Positions 1 to 10,598 of a DNA stretch of 64,000 nt are shown one piece after another. The stretch comes from Smallanthus sonchifolius (lineage: Eukaryota > Streptophyta > Magnoliopsida > Asterales > Asteraceae). Position numbers and translations under genes: made by a program. The notes under the pieces were generated by a model. It did no database searches. It was given only the letters and a program-made list of their open reading frames with translations, and had not been told where the DNA came from. Numbering within the stretch: the stretch's first letter is position 1; each line of letters begins with the position of its first letter. The stretch is taken from contig CM042042.1 in NCBI GenBank assembly GCA_023525975.1, positions 7,385,501-7,449,500 on the forward strand, written 5' to 3'.

Positions 1-262
1 TTACTTTAATGTAATAAAGATTTTGCTGATAACAACAAAGAGCAAAACACCACAACACAAATAAAATCAAAAATTATATGTATGAACAATAAAAAAATTC
101 ATAAATTTATAGAAAAATATTCGTCTTTTTTTTACTTAATTTTATGTAATAGAGATTTTGCAGATCACAACAAAGAGCCAAACAATACAATAAAAATAAA
201 AATATATTAAAATTTCTCAAAATTAAAAAAACATGGAAATGATATCAAAATTAACGAATTAC

Positions 263-513
263 CTAAGGATATGAAGATCTTCAAGTGTTCGTGGAAGCTT
301 GAGAAAGCTGTAATCGGAATCCGGCAAAGTAAGGTAAACTCCGAGGAGACCAACGGCGAAACTGAAAAAAACAGCAGACGCAGCCGCTATCTCCCAACAG
401 GTTAATGGAAATTTTGATGACAGTGCTAATGATTTCACCTTATTTTCCTCATTATAATCATGGTTTCTCGTTGAAGAGGATGAAGATCGTGTTTCAAACT
501 GTTCCTGTTCCAT
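263..513 (-). CDS. VTT/SNARE-associated Golgi (TMEM41-like) protein, exon 1 only
   Basis: First coding exon of a gene that continues left of the window. The ATG is at 511-513 and the exon runs 251 bases to a good splice donor (CTTAG|GTAATT, GT at 261-262), leaving a codon split after two bases. The 83 residues have an acidic/serine-rich cytosolic start, one hydrophobic segment at about residues 42-62 (CWEIAAASAVFFSFAVGLLG) and then LPDSDYSFLKLPRTLEDL, which in plant VTT-domain membrane proteins comes just before the VTT core. Family members are multipass endomembrane proteins of the DedA/TMEM41/VMP1 group, implicated in lipid scrambling and trafficking. The core domain is outside the window, so the family call rests on this N-terminal signature from memory. 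A TATA box lies about 140 bp upstream. Confidence 0.66.
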
Positions 514-650
514 CGGAATTGAATTCTTCGTTCCTTTTCGTTGGTGGATCCGATTGATATGATAATGAGGATTTCAGGAAAACTTTCGCACTGGCTGAAA
601 TTGGGAGATAGGGAGGAATGGGAAGGGAAGAAAGAAACCTAATACGTTAC

Positions 651-657
651 TTATATA
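651..657 (-). promoter_or_regulatory. TATA box of the VTT-like gene
   Basis: On the minus strand the sequence reads CCATATATAAGTAAC. It lies about 140 bp upstream of the start codon, leaving room for a transcription start near 620 and a purine/pyrimidine-biased 5' UTR of about 110 bases. Position and match to the plant TATA consensus are the only evidence. Confidence 0.5.
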
Positions 658-719
658 TGGTATAAAATTTGGGGATTTCCCAATTTGAAATTTTATCTTT
701 CCGTTTTGAGAATATCCGC

Positions 720-1085
720 ATACCGGTTAAAATAGCTCGTGGCTTGAAGCTCATTTAAATATTTATTTAAAAAACTGATTCAGCTTGACTTGATTCGTTT
801 AGAACATAGGATGAGATAGGTTCTACTCGTTTATAAATCGAGATAGCTTAATTTGGCTTGTTTACAAACTGGCTTATTACGAGCTTACGTTAGCTTGTGG
901 CTCGAGTTTTGCTTGGAAAAATTTCGTTTTGTTTATGAGTTGAACCAACTCGATTTGAATCGTTTATAAACTAAGTCAGGCTTGGTTCTTATTTAGAAAC
1001 TGAGCTAGCTTGACTTGGTTTGGTTACAAACTAATTTGTGCACGAGCCGACTCTAGCTTGGCTCGGTTCAACTCGTGAAAGGCGT
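720..1085. repeat. Degenerate GAGCTCG/TTTATAAAC-rich repeat, probable old hAT-type MITE
   Basis: Repeated words such as AGCTCG, GGCTTG, CTCGTTTATAAA and ACAAACT occur in both orientations. The composition resembles the clear hAT-like MITE at 53339-53772, but no matched termini or target-site duplication could be defined here. It lies directly behind the VTT-like promoter. Confidence 0.35.
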
Positions 1086-1109
1086 AAAATTCGTTGTATA
1101 TTATTGGAA

Positions 1110-1655
1110 CTAGGTTAAAATCTCGTGTATTACACGTGTTGATAAAATGTAATATTATATACTTAGTAATAAAAGATGTATATTTTAAAAAATCTGTGTA
1201 TTATACGGGTTGATAAAATATAATGTTATATACTTAGTAATAAAAAATTTATATATTTAAAAACCCGTATATTACACGGTTTGAATACATTAATTTCTAT
1301 TTAATATAAATTGACTTGCATCACTATTTAGTTAAAAAAAACATAATTAAATTTCAAAATTTCTAAAAATAAAAAATAATATACTCATGTATTACATGGG
1401 GTTGTTTAATAGAAAAGTGAAAGTATAATAATGTGTAAAAAAGTTTAAAATAATGTATAAAACAAAAAAAAATCTTTTTTTCCTTAAATAAGTAATAATT
1501 AGAATTCAAATTTTATATTATTTTTTTTAAAAATAAAAACATTAAGATAATTAAATTTCAAAATTCAAAATTACTTAAAATAGAAAAAATTATAAGATTT
1601 TAATAAAAAAATTATGGTGATGACATGGGACATTATTTAGAATTATTTCTTAGAA
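1110..1655 (-). mobile_element. Helitron-like nonautonomous element, minus orientation
   Basis: The 3' terminus in minus orientation is ...TTTTAACCTAG, with CTAG at 1110-1113. Before it come three to four spaced copies of a CCGTGTATTACACGG-like hairpin (near 1123, 1195, 1265 and 1386) alternating with AT-rich DNA. The 5' end near 1655 is diverged and only placed approximately, from a GACATGGGACATTATTTA stretch matching other copies. Confidence 0.5.
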
Positions 1656-1949
1656 TAAGAATTAGATATTTGGCAATTTGTGTATTAAGTGTATGATTTC
1701 AAATTTTCATAAATACATAATCAAAGTTATGGCAACTTATTCAAATTTTAATTAATTGTAATGAATTATGGTAAACACATGTAATTTGTGGTTGGATTAA
1801 GCATGAAGCCGACCAATATTGAAACATGAAATAGCATGTCAAAGCAACTTCACGTGTACGTATTCAAAATGTGTGGATAAGAGAGAATGTAGTTAATGGT
1901 TTAATTTCAAGGATAGTTGACTTTCTTTTCTTTTAAACTAGGAAACTAA

Positions 1950-2462
1950 ATATATATGTTACTACTTTAATAAATAAAAAAAATTTCAGGACACGTATCA
2001 TTATCTTGGTATTCCTTATCTTTATTTTTTCACCTCTTTCTTCTATTAAATATTAGATTTTCTATTTCCCTCTCCTATTAAATAATAATATTTATATTAA
2101 TAAATCTAATTACAAATACTTATTATTTAATTATAAATAGTTATTATATCATCAATCAAATGAACTTAATATGAACTGACATTTATTAATTAAATTAAAA
2201 AATTAATACTCAGTTGAAAAAAAAATGTTTTAAAAACTAACTTAAAAGACCTTATAAGTGTCACGATAAATTACATTTTTTAAAAACATATTTTGACAAA
2301 TGTGTTTGTTAACAAATTACATTATATTTTATTAAACCGATGTAATATACTGGTTTGTTCAACCCGTGTATTACACGGGTTTTTTAAAATATAAAAGTTT
2401 TATTACTAAATATATAACATTTTATTTATTTAACCGGTGTAATACACGGGATTTTAACCTAG
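1950..2462 (+). mobile_element. Helitron-like nonautonomous element, plus orientation
   Basis: The diverged 5' end (TTACTACTTTAATAAATAAA) is followed by CAGGACACGTATCATTATC, Y-rich DNA and a long AT-rich body. The 3' end has the family hairpin (CCGGTGTAATACACGGG) and then ATTTTAACCTAG, with CTAG at 2459-2462. It is co-linear over about 500 bp with the copies at 14417 and 41966. Confidence 0.6.
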
Positions 2463-4913
2463 TATATGAATAATCGAAAATAATTAGAAAAAAAATCTAA
2501 CCAAATTCAAATAAAAAGCTACACATAAAATATAAAAGTTGATTTTTCATCCACCTGACCCCCAATATTTATCTTGCTATTTCTATTACAAATCCAAAGA
2601 AAAAAATAGTGAATAATCGTCTCTAAAATAAGTTTTTTCTTTGGATCATTAACTCAAAATACAACTTCATTTCTGGAATTCCATATCAACCATTATGTCG
2701 TTAAGAAAATGCCTTCCACCACCATTTTTTGAAAGTCCCCAACTTCGAACCATCTAGCCATTCAAGGATAATTGACTATTTAACATTATAATTTTTTTTT
2801 GAATGGCGACGATATTTTATAAAAAAAAGTATATACTAAGGGTTGGACATTATGATTCATGACGATGGATTTATGGTTGCTACATCCTCAATCTAATAAA
2901 TCAAGATTCGTGATTCCTCTCCCGTGTCAACTCAAAGATTAGCGGGTCAAACTGGATATGGGTATCAGGTTTCTTATCAGGTTAAAGTTTTTATAACGAA
3001 ATCTTTTCATTGTTAGTCATACTTTGTTTATAACAACAAATATGCACATTCATCTAATCATACTCTTAAACATACATCATTGTCATCTAATCATACTCTT
3101 AAATATACATCATTGTCCAACGAGACTCAAGCCCTCAGTCTTGCGGGGAGGGACGCCGCTATGCACACCAAGATATCATAGAGATATAAGCCCTTTCGTC
3201 TATACTCATACTTAAATCAAGTAGGATTCTAGTTTCGTTGTCACATTATGTCTAGGAGATGTGACAACAAAACTTTTTGTAAACTATACTTAAAATTAAT
3301 AAGTTATATTGATCGTGTGTTAGTGAGTGTACACTTAGTAAATACTAAACTATATAAAAGTTGATTGTGTGTTAATAAGCATATGAGATAGTGTAAGTAT
3401 TTAGTAAATTGTACTTGTAGAAATTGACAATGTGTTGGGCACTTCGACAGTTCTCACCAAGTCAATATATACATTTTTACCTACTCGATCTAGAGGTTAG
3501 TAGTCAAGACAAATTAAAATATGACCTTATAGCAAACAATGTGTAATGCCCTATTATAAAAATAGATAAATAGATCGAAAATAATGCAGCGGAAAGTAGG
3601 TCCTAACTTTTTCAATTTTAAAATAAATTGATATTTAGTTTATATACCAAACCAAAACAAATCCTTAAATCGCATACTTGATAGTTTATTAAATATTTAA
3701 ACGTTTACTAAGTAACAATATACAAACATCAAGACTTAACTAAATTACACAAGGGTAGTTACAATCGTTGACAACTCGCACATACAGTTCATCCCGAAGA
3801 CTCGATCTTGGTCATCCGACTTGATTAATCAACCCTAACATGTAGACATACATCAAGTAAATATTAGACATACTAAATAAGTGATTAGGACAAAAAAAAC
3901 ACTACAAAATAATCAAAATACAACAAAGGAAGAGAACAAATTTAACTCATAGGAACAATGATTTTCATATTGCACTAGCATTTCATCAAGTATACATAGA
4001 AAACCCACAAAACTTGATATTTAGGTTAACAATTCTTACCTCAAATCTCTTTTCATTAAGAAGATGATTAATGATGCTTCTACAATTGATCTAAAACTTC
4101 AATTTGTGGGTAATCTTCAAGCAATCCCATGCCACCAATTTCTTGTTCTTGTTCTTTTCTACACATTCACTACACACACATACTCGCAAAAAAACGTGGC
4201 TTTCTCAAGGATTCTCTTTAATTACAATATTTACACTTTTAGCCCTTGAACTTTCAATATATTTTTATTTGTGGCCCAAACCTTCATTTATTTAGAGGTG
4301 TTTAGTATTAATCATTTAAATCACACATACAACTTTTTAAAAGATTTTGAGGATTTTACGAAATGATTCTAAGGTAACATAACACTTTCGTTCACGTAAA
4401 AGAAAAGAATGAAAGGAGGGTATGAACGTTTGTGGGATCACCTGATAAACTATTTGACAGCTTAAAAGATTTGTGTTTTTGAATTCTGACAAATATTTCA
4501 CCAATGCTTATAAGATTTGAAATGAAGATCGTCTCTAATAAAATCAAATGAAAAGATTTTTAATTTCAAATCAACAACTATAGCACTTATTGACTAAGCG
4601 TCATTAAATACTACTGTCAATTCAAAGAGAAATCCATTTAAATCAAAGATAACTTTTTCCTCTACAAACTATGTTCATTACAAGAAACCGAGACTTTCCT
4701 CTTTCCATGGGTTGTTTGTGGATTAATCATTTATACACGTCCACTTCTTCATCTTCATCCAAGTAACGTGCATACAATCGAGAACTACTCTTTTACCTTT
4801 CGAGAACTTATTTTCTAAAACCATGTTACATAACAAACTTGACATCTATGATAACCTTCAAACATGATGCAATATTACCTTTGCGCTGACAAGGCGTTGC
4901 TTTATTCTATTAA
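2463..4913. other. AT-rich intergenic spacer, no gene seen
   Basis: No supportable coding region. Short open frames here have no recognisable protein character. The only internal structure noticed is a 33-bp tandem duplication at 3051-3116. Confidence 0.6.
3051..3116. repeat. 33-bp tandem duplication
   Basis: Two adjacent 33-base copies, 3051-3083 and 3084-3116, each starting CATCTAATCATACTCTTAAA, differ at one base (C/T). They create a spurious repeated peptide in one frame. Confidence 0.8.
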
Positions 4914-5335
4914 CTAGCTTAGACCCAGTGTAATACACACGAGGTGAAAAATATCAATGCATAAATTTCTCAAAATTTATTTATGTATTTATAGGTGTAA
5001 AAATGTATTACTATGCATGTACTAAGAATATAAAACAAAATTCAAAATATGTAAAAAAATAAATATATAATTAGGTTTTGAAAATACGTCAATTACTATT
5101 AAATATAATTTGACTTTCATTTACTATTTGAATGAAAATAAAAGTTACATAATTAGATTTTAAAGTTTTTTATAATAAATGATAATTTAAAATAAATGTG
5201 TTATTAGTATAATTAGTAATTTATTAAAAGATATGGGTGCATTTAATAAGAGAAAGATGCGGGAAAAGAATGATGAGATTGAATATAGTGGTGACACATG
5301 ACATACAAAAACATTTATTTATTATATAGTATAGA
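4914..5335 (-). mobile_element. Helitron-like nonautonomous element, minus orientation
   Basis: In minus orientation it begins TCTATACTATATAATAAATA at 5335 and ends with CTAG at 4914-4917, preceded by a decayed TGTGTATTACACTGGG-type hairpin. The 5' terminus is shared with the copies at 39905 and 49311. Starting TC and ending CTAG with a subterminal hairpin and no terminal inverted repeats fits Helitrons. Confidence 0.62.
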
Positions 5336-5531
5336 TTCTTTCATCATAAAATATTTTTGTGACAATATACAAATAGACTAATTTCCCTCTCCACTTCCAT
5401 TAATATATCCTCAAGCTAAATAGAAAAGTATGATTGTACCTTTCATGGTGTTCGATCATCACTATATAGATTCTATAGAAATAACATGATAACGTTAAAT
5501 AATAAGCCCAAGAAATGGGGTTAGTTAAATT

Positions 5532-5852
5532 CTAGCCACTACTGATACTAAAAGATGATAAACATGGTTTATAACACATACACTTATCGGTATACTCTTC
5601 CCCCAGCCTAGCGGGATCCGATGTTACAGGGAGGGGTCGTGGGGACTGGGGAGGAAGCTTGACGTGGCAACCTAGCGGTGTCCCCGTGCATGGTTGAAGC
5701 GCCGCTCGGCGACATGGCGGGTGGAATGCGTGAAGACCATACCCGATGACGTTAGACTTTCCAAGAAAAAGTTTAAAACACATAAAGTGGTGTATATTAT
5801 TTGAAGGAATACGCACGTGACTCTCCATGCACTTAACCACAGTTAACTTCAC
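5532..5852. other. GC-rich island upstream of ITPK gene, unexplained
   Basis: The segment from about 5595 to 5760 is much richer in G+C than its surroundings (GGGGAGGAAGCTTGACGTGG and similar). An open frame of 106 codons on the minus strand crosses it but looks like compositional noise. It may be an old repeat; no termini were found. Confidence 0.3.
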
Positions 5853-6087
5853 CCTAACTTGATACCCGAGTTAACTCACCTCCTCAATCCCAATACTATA
5901 CACCCTTCACCCAACCATAGTCTCGTTAACTCCGAGAATCTCACCGGCGTTTTTACACCGATTCATTTTACACCTCCGTGTATCTGTATTTCAGAATCTG
6001 AAACCCTAATTTTCCTGTTCTGAAAACCTCTGTTATGAGTGTTCTGATTGTTTTTGTGAAATCGGAACGGAACAAAATCGCGCAAAA

Positions 6088-7164
6088 ATGGCAGAATTGA
6101 AGACGAAGCGATTCAGTATAGGCTACGCACTGTTATTGAAGAAACAGAAGAGTTTTATCCAGGATTCTCTCGTCAATTTAGCCAAACAACGCGGAATCGA
6201 TCTCATCAAGATCGACACCGACAAGCCGTTGGTGGATCAAGGTCCTTTCGATTGCGTGCTTCACAAGTTGTACGGAGAAGAATGGAGGAAACAGCTCCAG
6301 GAGTACCTAGTTTGTAACCCTAGCGCTATCGTAATCGACTTTCCGGACGCAATCGAGCGGCTACACAACCGGATTTCGATGCTTGACGTGGTATCGGAGA
6401 TCGAGGAGGTGAAGGACAATGAAACGGCGTCGTTTGGGGTGCCGAAACAGGTTGTGGTGTACGAGCCGGAGAAGTTGAAGGATGCGAAGGCCTGGAGCGA
6501 GGGTTTGAAGTTTCCGGTGATTGCAAAACCCTTGGTGGCGGACGGGAGCGCGAAATCGCATAAGATGCTGCTGATTTTTAGTACCGAGGGTTTCGATGAG
6601 CTGAAAACCCCTACTGTTTTGCAGGAGTTTGTTAACCACGGCGGAGTGATTTTCAAAGTGTATGTGGTTGGGAAGTATGTGAAATGTGTGAAACGGAAGT
6701 CGTTACCGGACATAACCGAGGAGAAGTTGGATAGCTTAAGCGGTTCCTTATCGTTCTCGCAGATCTCTAACCTGACTTCAGATGAAAGGAATGATGATAA
6801 GTACTATAAGATGATGGATTCGGAAGATGCTGCAATGCCACCAATGAGTTTGATAACTAATATCGCGTGTGGGTTGCGTACGACTATGAAGCTGCACCTT
6901 TTCAATTTTGATGTGATTAGGGATACCAAGGCTGGGAATCGGTACCTTGTTATTGATATTAACTATTTCCCGGGGTATGCTAAGATGCCTGGTTATGAAT
7001 CTGTGCTGACAGATTTCTTTTGGGATGTTTTGAACAAGAAAGAGGATCGGTCTTTCAATTGCGAGAAAGGGTTGATGAAGTTGGTGGGTAACAATGGTGG
7101 ATGTGGTGAGGAGGACACAGGGTCTCCTACTGTTTCTTCTGCTTTGAAGAAAGGAGAGCCTTGA
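6088..7164 (+). CDS. ITPK1: Inositol-tetrakisphosphate 1-kinase (inositol 1,3,4-trisphosphate 5/6-kinase)
   Basis: Intact single-exon gene of 358 codons. ITPKs are cytosolic ATP-grasp kinases that phosphorylate inositol tris- and tetrakisphosphates in phytate and inositol-pyrophosphate synthesis and influence phosphate signalling. Visible family blocks, in order: VNLAKQRGIDLIKID and DQGPFDCVLHKLYG (N-terminal domain), ERLHNRISML (about 89-98), FPVIAKPLVADGSAKSHKM with the ATP-contacting lysine K147, LQEFVNHGGVIFKVYVVG with H184 and K190, VKCVKRKSLPD, and the metal-binding acids D275 (LFNFDVIRD), D290 and N292 (VIDINYFPGYAKMPGYE). The C-terminal tail after about residue 320 is variable and acidic. 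Length fits plant ITPK1-type proteins (about 320-360 aa), and lack of introns is normal for that class. The ATG sits after an A-rich leader (ACAAAATCGCGCAAAA) and is the first in frame. No defect is seen. Confidence 0.96.
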   Translation: MAELKTKRFSIGYALLLKKQKSFIQDSLVNLAKQRGIDLIKIDTDKPLVDQGPFDCVLHKLYGEEWRKQLQEYLVCNPSAIVIDFPDAIERLHNRISMLDVVSEIEEVKDNETASFGVPKQVVVYEPEKLKDAKAWSEGLKFPVIAKPLVADGSAKSHKMLLIFSTEGFDELKTPTVLQEFVNHGGVIFKVYVVGKYVKCVKRKSLPDITEEKLDSLSGSLSFSQISNLTSDERNDDKYYKMMDSEDAAMPPMSLITNIACGLRTTMKLHLFNFDVIRDTKAGNRYLVIDINYFPGYAKMPGYESVLTDFFWDVLNKKEDRSFNCEKGLMKLVGNNGGCGEEDTGSPTVSSALKKGEP

Positions 7165-8131
7165 AGGTTCTGAAAATGCAGATGGAAATCGGGTCGGTTT
7201 TGCTAAAATGCAAGCTGAATCTTGATCTTTGGGTTGGTTAATCAAAGGGAGCTCTTGATGTGGGCATTTGTTTTAGATAGTTGTTAGTGCAGGAGTTATG
7301 AATAGGGTTCTTTACTTTTGGTTTCGCCTCCTGACTACAATTTATTCGGTGTTCCTTGTTGATCATGTACATCTCACCGTTTGCTTTGGGGATAGGTACT
7401 TTTCAGTTTCTCTCTAAGTTTGTAGGGATGTTAAGTTTCTTTACGGGGCGTATTATATTCCATAGTTTGGGGAACTTTTAAAATGTGTGCCTTTGACTGT
7501 TTGACAGCTTTAATCAATGAATTTTGCCTTTTGGATGATGATATTAGATTGCTATGTCCTCTTACTGTAGTATAGATGTTTGCTATTTTTATCATTATTG
7601 CTTGAAACTCATTAGCATATCTCTAACACTACCTAACCGTCCTTGCTTTGGTAATATCGATTAGTTATAGTCATTTGCTCAATGTGGTCACATGGTAATT
7701 TGTGGAACTGAGGTCACTTGCATTGATAGTTTGATACCGCTACTAAATAGGGGCTTAATCCGAGTGTCTGAGCTAATGGTATTGGTTTGCAGTGATTTGA
7801 TGAAGTAAAATATCACTTTTTCTTTAATGATTTTAAATACTAGTTGTTCAATTTACCTTAGTGGTGTATTCCTTCAACATACTATGATGGATGATCTTGT
7901 GATGTAACCCTGCGGATGCTCTTGTTGGGTAGTTAGCATAATAAGTTTGGACAAGCGGGTTGTATATACAAACCGATTTAGGTGACTAACTACTTTTAAT
8001 GTGCTCACAAATTGGTCATCTTTCCTATCCCTTAGGTATTTGGGGGGCATCTTGCCATGGGGAAGTGGGCATATGTTTGTGTGTGTTCTTAAAATGTTTT
8101 TATTATCAACAAAGTAGTTTATCGTCTGCCC

Positions 8132-8485
8132 TATGTTGTTAGAAGCCCTTCGGGCATGCGCCTAGGCTCTCAGGTAAGGCAAGGCGCAGGGAAAGCGCAT
8201 TGCTGCAAGTGCAACCGAGGCCATCTGTCGACCTTTGGAATCGGATTCCAGTGAGATTCTGGCCAAATCCTTAAAATTCTAGCAAAATTGTACAAATTTC
8301 GGGCAAACTGATATTAACATAACAATATAAAAATGGCTCACAAGTAGCCTAAACAAGCCTAAAACATATCTAAAACCACAAAAATTGGTATATTTGTGCT
8401 ATGCCCCTTGCTTATCTCGGGCCCTTGCTTTTTAAGCGCCTAGGCCCAAGGCTCACCCTTTGTGCCTTGCGCCTTTGACAACTAT
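8132..8485. mobile_element. MITE-like repeat with GCGCCTAGGC internal palindromes
   Basis: Near-inverted ends: CTATGTTGTTAGAAGCCC on the left and GGCGCCTTTGACAACTAT-like sequence on the right (inverted). Subterminal GCGCCTAGGC and AAGGCGC words occur on both sides. Related sequence occurs at about 8716-8830 and, inside a VMA12 intron, at 12140-12399. No clean target-site duplication was resolved. Confidence 0.45.
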
Positions 8486-8715
8486 GCGTGTGCCTGATGT
8501 TTACAAATTTTAGGAGTCTGACAGTACTAGGATCGGTTTGCAGATTCTGGTTCTTGGTGTTACTACCACGCTTTGAGGTTAGACCTGGTCACGGTTAGAG
8601 CCTTGAATTTTATTGTCACAAGTACTTTCTATCTAGAAGATAAACATTAAGCATTCTCATTTTGACTATTGTTTTGTACGCACAGCATATTTAGCTTTTG
8701 TTCGTGTCTATATTG

Positions 8716-8830
8716 TCAAGGCGTGGCACAACGAGGCGCAAGTTTAGTGCCTGGTGGAGACCTAGGGGTGATTTGGGGCTTTTCTTGTAAAAGCGAGCTT
8801 AGGCGAGCGCCTAGGTGCGTTTTCCTCCCA
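8716..8830. mobile_element. Fragment of the GCGCCTAGGC MITE-like family
   Basis: Begins TTGTCAAGGCGTGGCACAAC and ends in GCGAGCGCCTAGGTGCGTTT, the same vocabulary as 8132-8485. It appears to be a shorter or truncated copy. Confidence 0.35.
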
Positions 8831-9838
8831 GATTCCGGCTAAAAGTATTCGGAACTTGTTTAAACCCTAAACATATACAAACTAAGGCGAAATGTGGAAG
8901 CTAAACAAAGTAACCCTAATACAGATGAAACGCTATACTATAAATAGCCATCTCTAACAGTTGGAAACGGTATATATTATATAGTTGGTCTTTTGTTTTC
9001 GTGTAGTTCCTGTAAGTGGGTTGCTGAATTTATTTATTTATTATTGGTGTGTTTTTCGTTATTTGTTGGCACAGAATCATGTAGACACATTGGAATATGC
9101 ATTAACCAACACAGTGATCAAATTTCCGTAGTCTTGTCATATTTGTGTTTCTTCATTTTGAAGTTTTCCTGGAAACTTATGCTCCACTATATATATTAGG
9201 CATGTTCCTCCATATTTATTTTGAAATACAACAATTGTCAAGTCTTCATAGTGGCTTATGTTTTTGTAGTGTAGTTATAGTATGTTACGGCCGGGGTTAT
9301 GTTCATTATGAGTTCCTTTTCCGTATGCTGTGCAGATTCTGCTTTATGCAAAAATTAATCTGTCTTGTTATACAGTGCCTCTGGCATGCTGCCAAATGAG
9401 CATGGCCACACTGAACACTCGAATCAATTTGCATGTTCATGATTCTCATACCGCGATCTTGCCCCCAATGTTTGTCCTCGTGCAACTCGAATCATAAATA
9501 ACGAACTGATGGCTTTTGTTACAATACTTTTAATGGAGCAAAGCTATTTGTGGGGTATTGGAAGAGTTGATCACCTTACCTTGATTTTCCTAGCGATAAA
9601 CTCAAAATCAATGACTACAAAACAATGCACAGTTGCTTCTACAAATTAGGAGTTCTATCGATTTATCAGTTGATGGAACACATAATAGAGTAATATTTTC
9701 CGAACGTACACATAAGATTAAACTAGCATTTTTCAACCAGATTATCAGTTATAATTCTACTGCTGAAATCTACATAGACTCCAATTCTACAACTTACACA
9801 AATAGATTAGCAGTTTCAATCAGCACAAGACTTCTTCA

Positions 9839-9875
<37 letters not shown>

Positions 9876-10598
9876 GAAAACTGGCAAAAAAATGGATAGA
9901 TGGATTCTATCACAGTATCATCTTTTCTGTCTGTTTCTTCTTCAGAAGGGAATGGTTTCTTCATGCTTTATACTTATCGAAATTTAAGATGTTCAAAGTG
10001 CCCTGGCAACACCCACAGATTCAAGCAAGTTGCCAAAGCGTGTAAACACATGTTCTTCGCGATTCCTGCAATTGTGATCATTTGTGTGAGGCAATCTCGA
10101 TACTAACAAAATATCTGACTTAGATTGTAGCTAGTTTTTTTATAAAAATAATGTAATATATATCATTTGGGTGGTAAATCCAATCTTTCAAATGCAAAAT
10201 TGGTCAATCTTTTAGATGCCATTTACTCCTAATGTGTATGGATTACAACCATGTAGCACTACCATATATAGGCCTAAAACATCGGCCAAATCCAGTGTTC
10301 GACATATGACTTACTGATATTATCTCTCCTCATCTTCCATTAGATTTGACACGCACCTCAATCTCCTTATTAGGTCTATCTTTAAACTGATGTTTTAAGC
10401 CTATGTATGCACTTGCAATATGCGTACCCTATCAATATGCAAGATCCGTCCACACCATGTAGACGACATCAATAACCAAAATGAAAGAAATATGCACTTT
10501 TCCTAATAGCCAAGGGTTGAACATGTAAAGGACAAGAACAAAAACTGCAAACAAGAAAAAAAACGAAAGAAATATTTACCTTCTAAAGACGAGAAAAT

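Larger units (their letters stand above)
7165..10598. other. Spacer between ITPK and VMA12 genes
   Basis: Contains the 3' UTR of the ITPK gene (roughly to 7520), two GCGCCTAGGC-rich MITE-like repeats (8132-8485 and about 8716-8830) and a TA microsatellite at 9844-9872. Open frames near 8993-9399 and 9633-10106 have no recognisable features; the stretch near 9380-10100 looks less AT-rich than spacer and could hold decayed exons, but none could be assigned. Confidence 0.45.

Noticed and set aside
5532..5852. 106-codon minus-strand frame with Cys/Pro-rich sequence
   Set aside because: No known motif; composition follows a local GC-rich patch.
6261..7245. Minus-strand frames of 66-155 codons across the ITPK gene
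   Set aside because: Antisense shadows of a conserved kinase gene.
9633..10106. Two adjacent plus-strand frames (88 and 68 codons)
   Set aside because: The first runs through a TA microsatellite and neither shows domain, signal peptide or family motif; kept only as part of the spacer note.
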